Positions 54,586 through 64,000 of a DNA stretch of 64,000 nucleotides are shown one piece after another; within the stretch, counting starts at the first letter, position 1, and each line of letters opens with the position of its first letter. The DNA comes from Apricaphanius iberus (Eukaryota > Chordata > Actinopteri > Cyprinodontiformes > Aphaniidae). A program made the position numbers and the translations under genes. The stretch lies in assembly GCA_028564705.1 (NCBI GenBank), contig JAPXFQ010001310.1:372001-436000 (forward strand), in the 5' to 3' direction. Below the pieces are notes generated by a model, which did no database searches, was not told the origin of the DNA, and worked only from the letters and a program-made list of their open reading frames with translations.

Positions 54586-57500
54586 CTATTCAGAGTTCAT
54601 CAGAGCGACAGCCTGGGTGAAGAAACTGTTCTTGTGTCGGGTGGTTTTGGCGTACAGCGCTCTGTAACGCCGGCCTGAGGGGAGGAGCCTAAACAGATTG
54701 TGGCCAGGGTGTGAGGGGTCAGTGGTGATTTTTCTGGCCCGCTTCCTGACCCTGGCCCGGAAAAGGTCCTCAATGGAGGGAAGATCAGTACCTATGATCC
54801 TCTCTGAGGACCTGACTGTTCTCTGCAGTCTGTCCCTGTCTTGCCTGGTGGCGGATCCGAACCAGACAGAGATGGATGAGGTCAGGACAGACTGGACTAT
54901 TGCTGTGTAGAATATGGTCAGCAGTTCCTGAGGCAGGTTGAACTTTCTGAGCTGACGCAGAAAGTACAGCCTTTGCTGGGCCTTCTTCCTTATAGAGTCA
55001 ATGTGGGAGGTCCACTTCAGGTCCCGTGTGATGGTGGATCCTAGGAACCTGAAAGACTCTACTGTGGGGACTGGCCTGTTGGTGATTATGAGAGGAGATG
55101 TTGCAGGGGGTCTCTTCCTGAAGTCGACTGTCATCTCCACAGTTTTGAGCGGGTTTAGCTCCAGGTGGTTCTGACTGCACCAGAGGACCAGCTGTTCCAC
55201 CTCCCTTCTGTATGCAGACTCGTCGCCGTCACGGATGAGTCCAATGACGGTGGTGTCATCTGCAAACTTCAGGAGTTTCACAGAAGGGTCTCTTGACGTG
55301 CAATCAGTGGTGTAAAGGGAGAAAAGCAGTGGGGAGAGAACACATCCCTGGGGGGCGCCGATGCTGAGGGACCGGGTGCTGGATATGAAGTTACCCAGTT
55401 TCACCTGCTGCCTCCTGTCAGTCAGGAAACTGGTAATCCACTGACAGGTGGAGGGAGGCACGGTGAGCTGGGACAGTTTTTGGTGGAGGAGCTCTGGGAC
55501 GATGGTGTTAAATGCAGAGCTGAAGTCCACAAACAGGACCCGAGCGTAGGTACCTGCAAAGTCTAGGTGGTGCAGGATGTAGTGGAGAGCCGTGTTGACT
55601 GCATCGTCCACTGACCTGTTTGCTCTATAGGCGAACTGCAGGGGGTCTAGCAGGGGATCCGTGATTTCCTTCAGGTGGGACAGCACCAGTCGCTCAAAGG
55701 ATTTCATGACCACAGATGTCAGGGCAACTGGTCTGTAGTCATTTAATCCTGTGACAGGGGACTTCTTGGGAACCGGGATGATGGTGGAGCGTTTGAGGCA
55801 GGAGGGGACCTGACACAGCTCCAGGGAGTTATTGAAGATCTGAGTGAAGATGGGAGCCAGCTGGTCAGCACAGACTTTCAGACAGGACGGAGACACTCCA
55901 TCAGGACCTGATGCCTTCTTAGGGCGCTTTCACATGGTACGGGAGTCCGTACTCGGGTACGGTATTTGGTCAAAATCCACTTATTTCGTACCATGTGAAC
56001 ACAGACTGTACCGTGCCAGGATACGGCCAGAGAGACCTGCCTTGGAGGTAGTATCCGAGTCCAGGTACGGGCGGCCACGTATCATGTGAACACAACCCGT
56101 ACTCTGGCCGCACTCAAGACAATAGACGCGCTCCACGCGGAAATGACGACACCGCCGGCCGAAATTACAGAATCACCTCGCGACCATACAAATACCAAAA
56201 CAACGCGATTCAAGCATCCCACAGCAACACAGCAGATTACAAAACGGCGGGTTTACTACAACACTCACCCTGTAGATGGCTTCAGGTAGCAGCTGACCAG
56301 TAGACCAGTTTGTTTACATTCTAGCCTGTCACTCGTTTTATGACGTCGGTACTTCTCACTCCCTTGTTTGTTGGAGAACTACAGACTTATTTGTATACCG
56401 CCACCTGCTGTTTATTTGTAGTAAAACACTGGATTCAAATATGGGCAGAGATCCGTGACATGTGAACAGAAAAAATTAGCATTTTCTCTGGCCGTTTTCT
56501 GGTACGGCCACACATGTGAAAACGGCCTTAATCCTCTGTCTCTGAAATAGTTGGCGCACATCCTGTTCACAGATCGTCAGCGCAGGCAGGGGGTCAGGAA
56601 TGGGGATGGTTTTGGGTGATGCTAGGCCTTTTGTGATGGAGATGGTGGGGGAGGTGGAAGGTGTGAAAGTTGTTTCAAACCTGGAGAAAAAGTTGTTGAG
56701 GTCCTCAGCCAGGCGGGGGCTCCCCACAGGATGGTCTCCTGAAGATGGTAATGGTCTGCAGGCCCTTCCAAACTGCAGAAGAGTCGTTGGCAGAAAAACA
56801 CTCCCTCAGTTTTTCACTGTAGATCCTTTTTTCTGCCTTGATCTCCTTTGTCAGCTTGTTCCTGGCCTGCTTGTATAGGTCCCGATCCCCACTCCTGTAG
56901 GCCTCCTCCTTGTCCTGGCGTAGCCGTCTCAGTTCTGCAGTGAACCATGGTTTATTGTTGTTGAACGTGCAGAAGGTTTTGGTCTGCACACACATGTCCT
57001 CACAAAAGCTGATGTAAGATGTCACAGTGTCAGTCAGTTCGTCCAGGTCTAAGGCTGCTGCTTCAAAGACGCTCCAATCAGTGCAGTCAAAGCAGGCCTG
57101 TAACTGCATCTTTGATTCATCTGTCCATCTCTTCACAGTTCTTACTACAGGCTTAGCAGATTTCAGCTTCTGCTTGTAAGTTGGGATGAGGTGGACCAGA
57201 CAGTGGTCAGAAAGTCGCAAAGCAGCACGGGGGACAGAGCGATATACATTCTTTATTGTGGTGTAGCAGTGGTCCAAAGTGTTCATGTCCCTGGTGGGAC
57301 ACGTCACGTGTTGTCTATATTAAGGCAGTTCAAGTTTGAGATTTGCTCTATTAAAATCCCCGAGAATGATTAGCAGAGAGTCCGGGTGAGTTTTCTCCAC
57401 GTCTGTGATCTGGTCGGCGAGGTGATGTAACGCCTCCGTAACACACGCCTGCGGTGGAATGTATACAGCGACCAGCACAAACGAGGCGAACTCCCGCGGT

Positions 57501-58123
57501 GAATAAAATGGTTTACAGTTTATGAAGAAAGACTCTAGGTGAGGGCTGCATGTCTTCTTTAACACTGTGACATCTGTACACCAACCTTCGTTAATGTAGA
57601 AACACGTTCCTCCTCCCTTTGACTTCCCAGACAGTTCCACGCAGCGGTCCGCTCGGAACAGCTGGAAGCGCGGCAGCTGTAGTGCGCTGTCCGGGATGTG
57701 TTCACTGGACCAGGTTTCAGTGAAGCAAAAGGCGGCAGAACGACGAAAGTCTGAGTTCTTGGATAGGAGAAGGAGCAATTCATCCATTTTGTTAGGCAGA
57801 GAGCGAACGTTCCCCAGGTGTATGGATGGGAGAGCGGTGCGTAATCCCCGCTGTCGCAATTTAACGAGCACACCAGCTCGTTTCCCTCGTCGGCGTCTCC
57901 GTCTAAATCCACAGAGCGCTGCTGCTCCTCCAGTCAGAATCTCCATAAAGTAGTCTGGTTGATTAAAAACCGGTGAAAAAAGTCCGGCACTGGCTAGCCC
58001 TAATTGTAGTATTTCCTCTCTGCTCATTTTAATAGCAGAGGGAGTGCAGAAAACTACGCAAAAAAGTAAAATTGTATCAAGTACTAGGGAGCGAAGTACC
58101 GAGGCGTCCATCCGCGGCGCCAT
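54586..58123 (-). pseudogene. Rex1-like LINE ORF: endonuclease and reverse transcriptase
   Basis: Right to left: start MAPRMDASVLRSL (58123), endonuclease with HLGNVRSLPNKMDELLLLLS, CFTETWSSEHIPD, KGGGTCFYINEGW and LLIILGDFN (57340s), ended by a frameshift near 57315. The next frame (57307-56705) holds TLDHCYTTIKNVYR and LSDHCLVHLIP. RT follows: [18 protein letters not shown] (about 55730), [16 protein letters not shown] (about 55530), [17 protein letters not shown] (about 55360), [12 protein letters not shown] (about 55270), ending at 54586. Both motif C Asp residues are present. The MITE interrupts it between QRIK and SGPDG. Confidence 0.85.
55922..56527. mobile_element. 606-bp Harbinger-type MITE (TTA duplication)
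   Basis: It is flanked by TTA (55919-55921 and 56528-56530). The ends read GGGCGCTTTCACATGG and, reversed, GGCCGTTTTCACATGT. A 3-bp TTA/TAA duplication with GG-starting ends is typical of PIF/Harbinger. Removing it and one TTA restores the LINE's reading frame across the site. Several TACGG/CCGTAC motifs recur near the ends. A second copy lies at 35072-35430. Confidence 0.8.
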
Positions 58124-58129
58124 CTTAGA

Positions 58130-58481
58130 TCTAAGAAGAGATCACATTTCCCCTGTTTTAGCTTCTCTTCACTGGCTCCCAGTAAAATCTAGAATAGAAT
58201 TCAAGATCCTCCTTCTGACAAATAAAGCTCTTAATAATGTAGCTCCCTCATACATAAGAGACCTGATTGTTCCATATGTTCCTAACAGGGACCTTCGCTC
58301 TCAGACTGCAGGTTTACTGGTAGTTCCTAGGATTTCTAAAAGTAGAATGGGTGGCAGATCTTTCAGCTATCAGGCTCCCCTCCTATGGAACAGGCTCCCA
58401 GGGTTGGTTTGTGAAGCAGACAATTTGTATATCTTTAAAACTAGGCTTAAAACTTTCCTCTTTGACAAAGCTTACAGTTAG
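58130..58481 (+). pseudogene. L2 ORF2 C-terminus (after the inserted LINE)
   Basis: The frame continues SKKRDHISPV-type sequence as RRDHISPVLASLHWLPVKSR, then LLTNKALNNVAPSYIRDLIV, PYVPNRDLRSQTAGLLVVPR, GGRSFSYQAPLLWNRLPGLV and ends FKTRLKTFLFDKAYS with a stop at 58481. It is open and in frame. It follows 54329 when the Rex1-like LINE is set aside. Confidence 0.85.
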
Positions 58482-58489
58482 AGATATGT

Positions 58490-58700
58490 TAATAGGTAGT
58501 TAGAGACAGGTTAGACAGGTAGCTAGGAAGAGATAGGTTAATGTTAGTAGCTAGGTAGAGTGTCAAAAGCTAGGAAGAGATAGGAAGAGGTAGAGTAGCT
58601 AGGTAGAGATAGGTTAATGTAAGCCAGGTAGAAAGTGTTAGTAGCTAGGTCTCCTAGTAGCTAGGAGACAGGTTAATGTTAGTAGCTATGCTGCTTTAGG
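58490..58700 (+). repeat. Tandem repeat in the L2 3' UTR
   Basis: Irregular units of AGCTAGGTAGAGATAGGTTAATGTTAGT, at least five times. It lies straight after the ORF2 stop and is part of the element. Confidence 0.75.
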
Positions 58701-59269
58701 CTAGGCTGTTGGAGGACATTATTAGGGTCTGTTCCTACTTTCTCTCCTACTTCTCCCCAACTGCATGATGTGCTGTCAATTCAAGCGCTAACCTGTTTTC
58801 TCTTAGTCTCTTCCTACAGTAGGTGCTCCTGACCCGCCCTGCTTGACGACCCTGACTAAGATGGCATTGCAGTGACGGAAAGTTCTCCACGTCCTGCAAC
58901 AAACTTCTGCATCAGTTGTGTTGTTCTTTCTGTGTCTCTGTTCTGTGTCTCTGTTCTGTATTCTCCAAACCACAGACGGTCTCGGCAGATGACCGCTTGT
59001 GCTGAGCCTGGTTCTGCCGGAGGTTTCTTCCTGTTAAAAGGGAGTTTTACCTTTCCACTGTCGCTTTGTGCTTGCTCAGTGTGAGGGATTGCTGGAATTA
59101 CACGACGCAATCTTCTGTGGTTCTCTAATTTCTACATTAAACATTGTATTGTAATAACTCTTCTTGTAAAGTGCCTTGAGATTACATCTGTTGTGAAACG
59201 GCGCTATATAAATAAACTGAATTGAAATTGAATTAAACTAATTACTCATATAATTCCAGGTCATCAAGC

Positions 59270-62200
59270 AAGTCCATACCAATCTCATCTCCATACAGTT
59301 CTTCTCTTCCATCCCCAGCTCGCCGAATCAAGTCTGCATCAGGCCCGTAGGTGACCTCTGCATCAACTTAGCTAAGGTGACCTCTTGTCCCTGCTGCAGA
59401 GTCCAAACGACGGCCCCTAACAAAAACTAAAACACAGAAATTATCAACGTCTTTTTTGCTCTGGAGCCCCAGAGATTTGAAGAATGTCATCCTCTCAATT
59501 TCTCCACGTGCAATGATTAGATAAATGATGAAACAGAAAGTGTCCAAGTACAGTTTTTTAGAAATTGAGTCTACTGCTCTCAGGTTTTCTCCTTCAGCAG
59601 CGGTGGGTTTGTCCAGAATCGGTCCTGTCACCCTCTTGCAATGACTGGCGTGCACCCAAGTTGCTCTCTCTGCGACTTTCACAGCAGTGAAGGTTACAAG
59701 CAGAACTTGGAACTGTCCCTGCCAGCGCTTTGACTTCAAGCTCCTTAATCAAAACCCAGTCTCCAGGTCTGATCAGATGAAGTGGTCCTACTGCCACTTT
59801 AGCGAGGGCGTCCTTCACCTACTGGTGCACCTGTTCAAGAGTCTTGGACAGATTTTGACAGTAAGTGATCATAGCATCCTCACAGAGGTCTGTAGAGAGA
59901 TGCGACTTTCCAGGTGAAATCAAACCCATCTTAGGAGGTTTGCCAAAAATAATCTCAAAAGGATTCAGGTAATTTTTTGTCTCATCCTCATGTAAAACAA
60001 AGGCAAAGCTTTGACCCAAGAAGGTCCTGTTTCCTCACAGCACTTAACCAGCTCGGCTTTAAGCATGCCATTTCTCGTTTTACAGTGCCCCCCGATGCGG
60101 ATGGTACGCACAGTCTATGGATAATTTCACTCCCAAAAAATCACCAATCTCTTCAAGAGACTTGCCCACATAATGTCTGCCATTGTCACAAGTGATTCTT
60201 TCTGGGATACCCCATCTGGGTATTACGTCTACCAAATAATCTTTCACTACTGCAGCAGTGTCAGCATGTTTAGAAGGGAACTATATTTTTTACCTTCAGC
60301 AGGCTCAAGCTCAAAGAAGTCCATTATGAGGTGTTCAAAAGGAAGAGCCGGATGACCAGCAGGTTGAATGGACACTGCTCAACCTGCAGTATTTGTGGTA
60401 CAAACCATGTATGAATGACAATATTTTTCAGCGAGAGAGGTGAATCCTCTTGTAAACCAATGTGTAGCAACTAGATCAAACATTCCAGTTTTGGAACAAT
60501 GACTGGATTTTGCAAAAACTGAAAAGAAATGTCTAGGAAGACACGGCTGATTTTCAACAGAAAACCACACTCCCTCTTCTTTTGTACAACCTGCCTTTTT
60601 CCATGCTTTTATCTCGGAAGGGTTGGCAAAACTCTGCACAGCAGTCAAATCCATCATGTCGACCGACTCTTCTGTCCTCTCGATAGCAGCACAGGTAGTC
60701 GTCAGTGGTTGAACTGCGGCAGCTTTGGCGACAGCATCTGCTCTTGCATTTCAAAGGGAAACTGTCTCTCTGGACGCAGAGTGTCAATGCTCAATGCTAC
60801 AAAAAAGTGGACCACGTCCACTGCTTAGCTGCTGTCAATGTATATGGTAGCCATTTTATCTTTAGCCAGCTCACAAGCCTTCGTCAAAGTAATCAGTTCT
60901 GCGGTCTGCGCAGAGAAATGAGATGGAAGACTTCCTGCAGGCAAAGTACAATGATCAGAGCAAATTGCAAAGCCAACTCTATTTTTCCCCAATGAGTCTC
61001 TGAAAGCTGAACCATCCACCTATAGAATCATGTCTTGGTTCTGCAAGGGCTTGTCATTCAAATCTGGACGGGGTGTGCACGGTACTCTCCTGCTCTCAGT
61101 GAGGACGCACACTTTTTTCTCTCCCTCCTCCTCCTGTGTCTTATCCCACAGCTCTGTGTCCTGTGCATCTATCTGGAGTGTCTTTTTGCATTTTTCTCCA
61201 ATCCAAACTGAACAAGTGAAAGATGGAGTTGGTCAGCTGGTCTCTGATTGCTGGGACGTAGACAGGATGCTGCAAGAAGAGATCTGGCCGGCGCGCTGGG
61301 ACTCATCCGCAATTTGTCATCGGACTTGGAGAAACTGACGGTGTGGATTGGTGCAACTTGAAATTAATTGGATTTGGAACTTTAATCGGGACTGACTGAA
61401 GGGTAAAGAGGCAACTTGCTCTCCCTGCTATCAAAATAATTATTGTTTTGGCTCCCATGAAGACCTTCAACTGGGTCCACAATCAAATACCCGTGAGAGG
61501 AATGTAAACAGTCTCCTACCCGTCCACCTGCATCTACTGATGTACACACTGACATGGAATTCATCAGACACACACACACACAACGTCTCGCTTTCTCCTA
61601 AGTTCTCCTGCCCACTCCATGAAGCAGGCTTGCTGTGCGCTTAAGTGCTGCACACGGAATTATGGACTGGAGTTCCCGAGCCCGCCTAACCTTCCTTCAT
61701 GTTATCATTGTGAATGTATGAATATGTGCTTCAATGTTTTAGGTGTGGTTGTTTTTTTCCATTACCTGTGTTGTGAGTCTGAGTACGGACTCAAAACACA
61801 GTTGAGGTTTTTTTTTCCCTCACCGTGGAACCCTACCCCCGATGTGTCTCCCTTTCTGTCTGCATGCATGGGAGCGGTGCTGTTGCAGCTGCAAGCCCTT
61901 CAGTGACCTGGATCTGTTTGTTTTGTTTGTAATGATATTGGACAGATTGTACTGTAAATTGTGAATTTCTCCATTGTGAGATTAATAAGGGCTTATCTTA
62001 TCTTACTTCTAACTCTCCTTGACAGTCATGGGGGTCCCCGTTGTCCTCAGTGGGCAGCAACCTGGCAGGATTAAGAATATTACACAGTTTCACTGTTATG
62101 TTAGGGAAATCTAACAAGACAGAAGTGTACCTGAGCCATCTAGCCATTGAAAAGCGTGAAGTCCTCTGCTCCAACAAAATTAGGCCATATTATGTGGCAC

Positions 62201-62520
62201 AACCATAGCAAGTGGACAATACATTACATTGTCCATCACAGCCAAAACTGCTTTCTCTGCTGCTGCTACGGCTCTCAGACGTCCTGGAATACCCACTGCC
62301 ACTCAATCCAGTTTAACAGAGTAGTAAGCCACGGGGCAACCATTTTTCTCCTCAACCATCTGAAAAAATGGTTTCTCTGCATCTGGTAAAGCCAGAACGG
62401 GAGAGCTTTGTAAAGCTCTCTTCAGCTCCTCAAATTACCCTCAGGGGTCATTTGAGGAGCTGAAGGACGCCCAGTCTGAAGAGCAATCTCCATGGTAACG
62501 CAGGAGGTGGACCATCATTA
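59270..62520 (-). pseudogene. Endogenous retrovirus pol relic: RT end, RNase H, integrase
   Basis: Read right to left the order is that of a retroviral pol gene: the end of RT with an ALPDAEKPFFQMV-like stretch (about 62390), the RT-RNase H connection (about 62300-62025), RNase H start DGSAFRDSLGKNRVGFAICS (about 61020-60960) and its ETLT-like ELITLTKACELA region (about 60900), integrase with a His/Cys zinc finger (about 60470-60400) and a C-terminal KVAERATWVHASHCKRV region (about 59680-59630). Stops and frameshifts are frequent, and a LINE tail interrupts it at 61100-62010. It resembles epsilon/gammaretrovirus-type elements of fish. Not functional. Confidence 0.75.
61100..62010 (+). mobile_element. 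LINE-type 3' fragment inserted in the retroviral relic
   Basis: A block with no coding match to pol separates the RNase H connection (at about 62020) from RNase H (at about 61090). It ends on the plus strand with TGAATTTCTCCATTGTGAGA, TTAATAAGGGCTTATC and TTATCTTA, the well-known tail of a fish LINE family. Its 5' border is not certain and its ORFs are not recognisable. Confidence 0.55.
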
Positions 62521-62704
62521 TCAAAACACTCTGACCATGACTTGGGTAAAAGCGTCACTCAATAAGACTAACATTCAAACTAATACTACAACATTAAGTA
62601 AACACAGTTGATTACAAAGTCAGATAAATCATAACACAAAATTTTCCATCATAAGTTACTTGTTAGAAAACAAAAAGTTAGAGTGAAGTAAAAATTGCAA
62701 AGTA

Positions 62705-63842
62705 TTTATTCAATTCAATCACTTTTATTTATATAGTGCCAATTCAGAACAAATGCCGTCTCCAGGCACTTTACAACCAATGTTATTTCAATAAAATTAT
62801 ACAAACATTCCAATCAGTTAAAAGTTTTCTATGTAAGGAATCCCAGCAGATTGAGATGAGTCATCGACGTGAGGTTGTGCTCGGATCATGCAGACTCCCA
62901 ACACAGCAATTCCTCAGCAATCCCTCATACTGAGCTAGCATATAGCAACAGTAGAGAGGAAAAACTCCCCTTTAACAGGAAGACACCTCCGGCAGAACCG
63001 TGCTCAGTACAAGCAGTCATCTGCCACGACCATATGAGAAGAAAGAGAAGAGACAGCATGGAGGATACTCTGTGACTTTGAGCATCGTCTGGACCGGTGT
63101 TCCCCATCCAGCAGGGGACTTTATAGTTGAACATGGTAGCAGACCGTGTAGAGCTTCTATGGGGAGAAAAATACTAAGAGAAAACTGGGTTAACAATCGT
63201 AATAACAGCAGAAAAAATATCTGGAGAGTGGTAGAAGAGAAAAGTAGAAGAGAGAAGAAAAGTGGTCAGTCTGCTCAGGATAACCTAAGCCATTCTAACT
63301 ATAAGCTTTATCAAAAAGGAAGGTTTTAAGCCTAGTCTTGAACAGACAGAGTATCTGCCTCATGGACTAAAACTGGGAGCCGGTTCCACAGGAGACGAGC
63401 CTGATAACTAATAGATCTGTCTCCCATTCTTCTTTTAGAAATCTAAGGAACTACCAGTGGACCTGCATTCTGACAACGAAGTGCTATGTTAGGAACATAT
63501 GGAACAATCAGATCTTTGATGTACGATGGAGCGTGATTATTAAGGGTTTTATATGTAAGGATAAGCATCTTAAACTCTATTCTGGATTTAACAGGGAGCC
63601 AATGGAGGGAAGCTAAAACAGGAGAAATATTATTATTTATTCTTTTTAATATTCATCAGAACTCTTGCTGCAGCATTTTGGATCAACTGACGGCTTTTAA
63701 TTACGTTTAGTGGACTTTCTGATAATAAGGAATTACAATAGTCCAGCCTTGAAGTAAAAAATGCATGGACTAGTTTCTCTGCATCAATCCTGGACAGGAT
63801 CTATCTAATTTTAGCAATATTCCAGAGGTGACAGAAAGAATG
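62705..63842 (-). mobile_element. L2 LINE 3' end, antisense
   Basis: It starts TCAATTCAATCACTTTTATT and runs through the 3' UTR into the ORF2 C-terminus in reverse (63300-63842), with [17 protein letters not shown] and 'IAKIR' equivalents broken by stops. It is collinear with 1233-3330 and gives the uninterrupted comparison for the insertions there. It ends at about 63842. Confidence 0.85.
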
Positions 63843-64000
63843 TGGGTGCCGCTTCAAGCACCTACTCAATGTAGCAGAAGCATTCTGCATTATGGTGTAT
63901 GGCAAAGTCATCCCAAACATATACATGTCATTATCGATTCTGAATCTCCAGATTTGGATTCAAACTGATTTTTTATACATGAATCAATACCCAAACGTCC
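63843..64000. other. No recognised feature
   Basis: Short non-coding tail of the window. Confidence 0.4.

Larger units (their letters stand above)
54330..58124 (-). mobile_element. Rex1-like LINE, near full length, split by a MITE
   Basis: It begins (minus strand) at 58124 with GATGGCGCCGCGGATGG and ends at 54330 with an AATCAG-type repeat tail. Removing the 606-bp MITE leaves about 3.2 kb. A 5-bp duplication, TTAGA, marks its entry into the L2. Its clade is inferred from the RT sequence and tail; Rex1 and related L2-like families are hard to separate by eye. Confidence 0.85.
50431..59236 (+). mobile_element. Near full-length L2/CR1 LINE, split by another LINE
   Basis: A 5' UTR (about 50431-50713), ORF1 (50714-51623), ORF2 (51675-54329 and 58130-58481), a long 3' UTR and a TAAACTGAATTGAAATTGAATT tail are present in order. 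The Rex1-like LINE at 54330-58124 lies inside ORF2 with TTAGA repeated at both borders (54325-54329 and 58125-58129). It is the reference for the antisense copies at 1.2-6.2 and 62.7-63.8 kb. Confidence 0.85.

Overview
The window is vertebrate nuclear DNA, almost certainly from a teleost fish. I find no convincing host protein-coding gene. It is AT-rich, full of (TA)n, (TATC)n and (CA)n microsatellites, and filled with the broken transposable elements typical of fish: L2/CR1 LINEs with an esterase-type ORF1, Rex1-like LINEs, a Rex6/Dong-like LINE with a restriction-enzyme-like endonuclease, RTE-like LINEs with (TCCA)n tails, Tc1-like, piggyBac-like, hAT-like and Harbinger-like DNA elements, Ty3/Gypsy chromovirus remains and an endogenous retrovirus pol relic. 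Every long coding stretch I recognise belongs to an element and carries frameshifts, stops or insertions. I cannot name the species.

Layout. 0-1 kb: end of a Gypsy chromovirus (integrase C-terminus, chromodomain, LTR). 1.2-6.2 kb: an antisense L2 LINE broken by a solo LTR with a 5-bp target duplication, a TTAA-flanked piggyBac-type MITE and one unexplained block. 6.5-13.3 kb: mostly non-repetitive or unrecognised DNA with an LTR-like block, a Tc1 relic, an RTE 3' end and a tRNA-derived SINE. About 13.35 kb: a textbook histone mRNA 3' stem-loop with no histone gene, directly beside an antisense Rex1-like LINE (13.4-14.7 kb). 15.5-20.2 kb: a large foldback (arms of about 1.5 kb) inside a pair of AGGGTGACCA termini. 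21.8-24.8 kb: Gypsy gag relic, hAT MITE, RTE 3' end. 26.3-32.7 kb: a Rex6/Dong-like LINE (+) and an RTE-like LINE (-) meeting tail to tail, the latter split by a 741-bp inverted-repeat insert with Penelope-like features.

33.5-46.7 kb is the richest part. A roughly 195-bp tandem duplication has its second copy split by three independent insertions: an LTR element (33785-43294, target duplication AGTTA), a 3.1-kb GC-rich retroposed unit (15-bp target duplication and A/TA tail) and a short L2 3' end. The LTR element is itself split by a piggyBac-like transposon at a duplicated TTAA, and that transposon holds a mariner-type MITE, a Harbinger-type MITE, two Tc1 elements and a hAT 5' end. The left flank, the shared duplications and the surviving sequence can be joined in order, so the history of the locus can be read.

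47.5-48.6 kb: a short non-autonomous LTR element. 50.4-59.2 kb: a near full-length L2 (ORF1 with SGNH esterase motifs, ORF2 with endonuclease and reverse transcriptase), split by an antisense Rex1-like LINE, which is split in turn by a 606-bp Harbinger-type MITE. 59.3-62.5 kb: antisense retroviral pol relic (RT end, RNase H, integrase) broken by a LINE tail. 62.7-63.8 kb: another antisense L2 3' end. Nothing here looks like an active gene system; the value lies in the nested architecture and a few orphan functional motifs.
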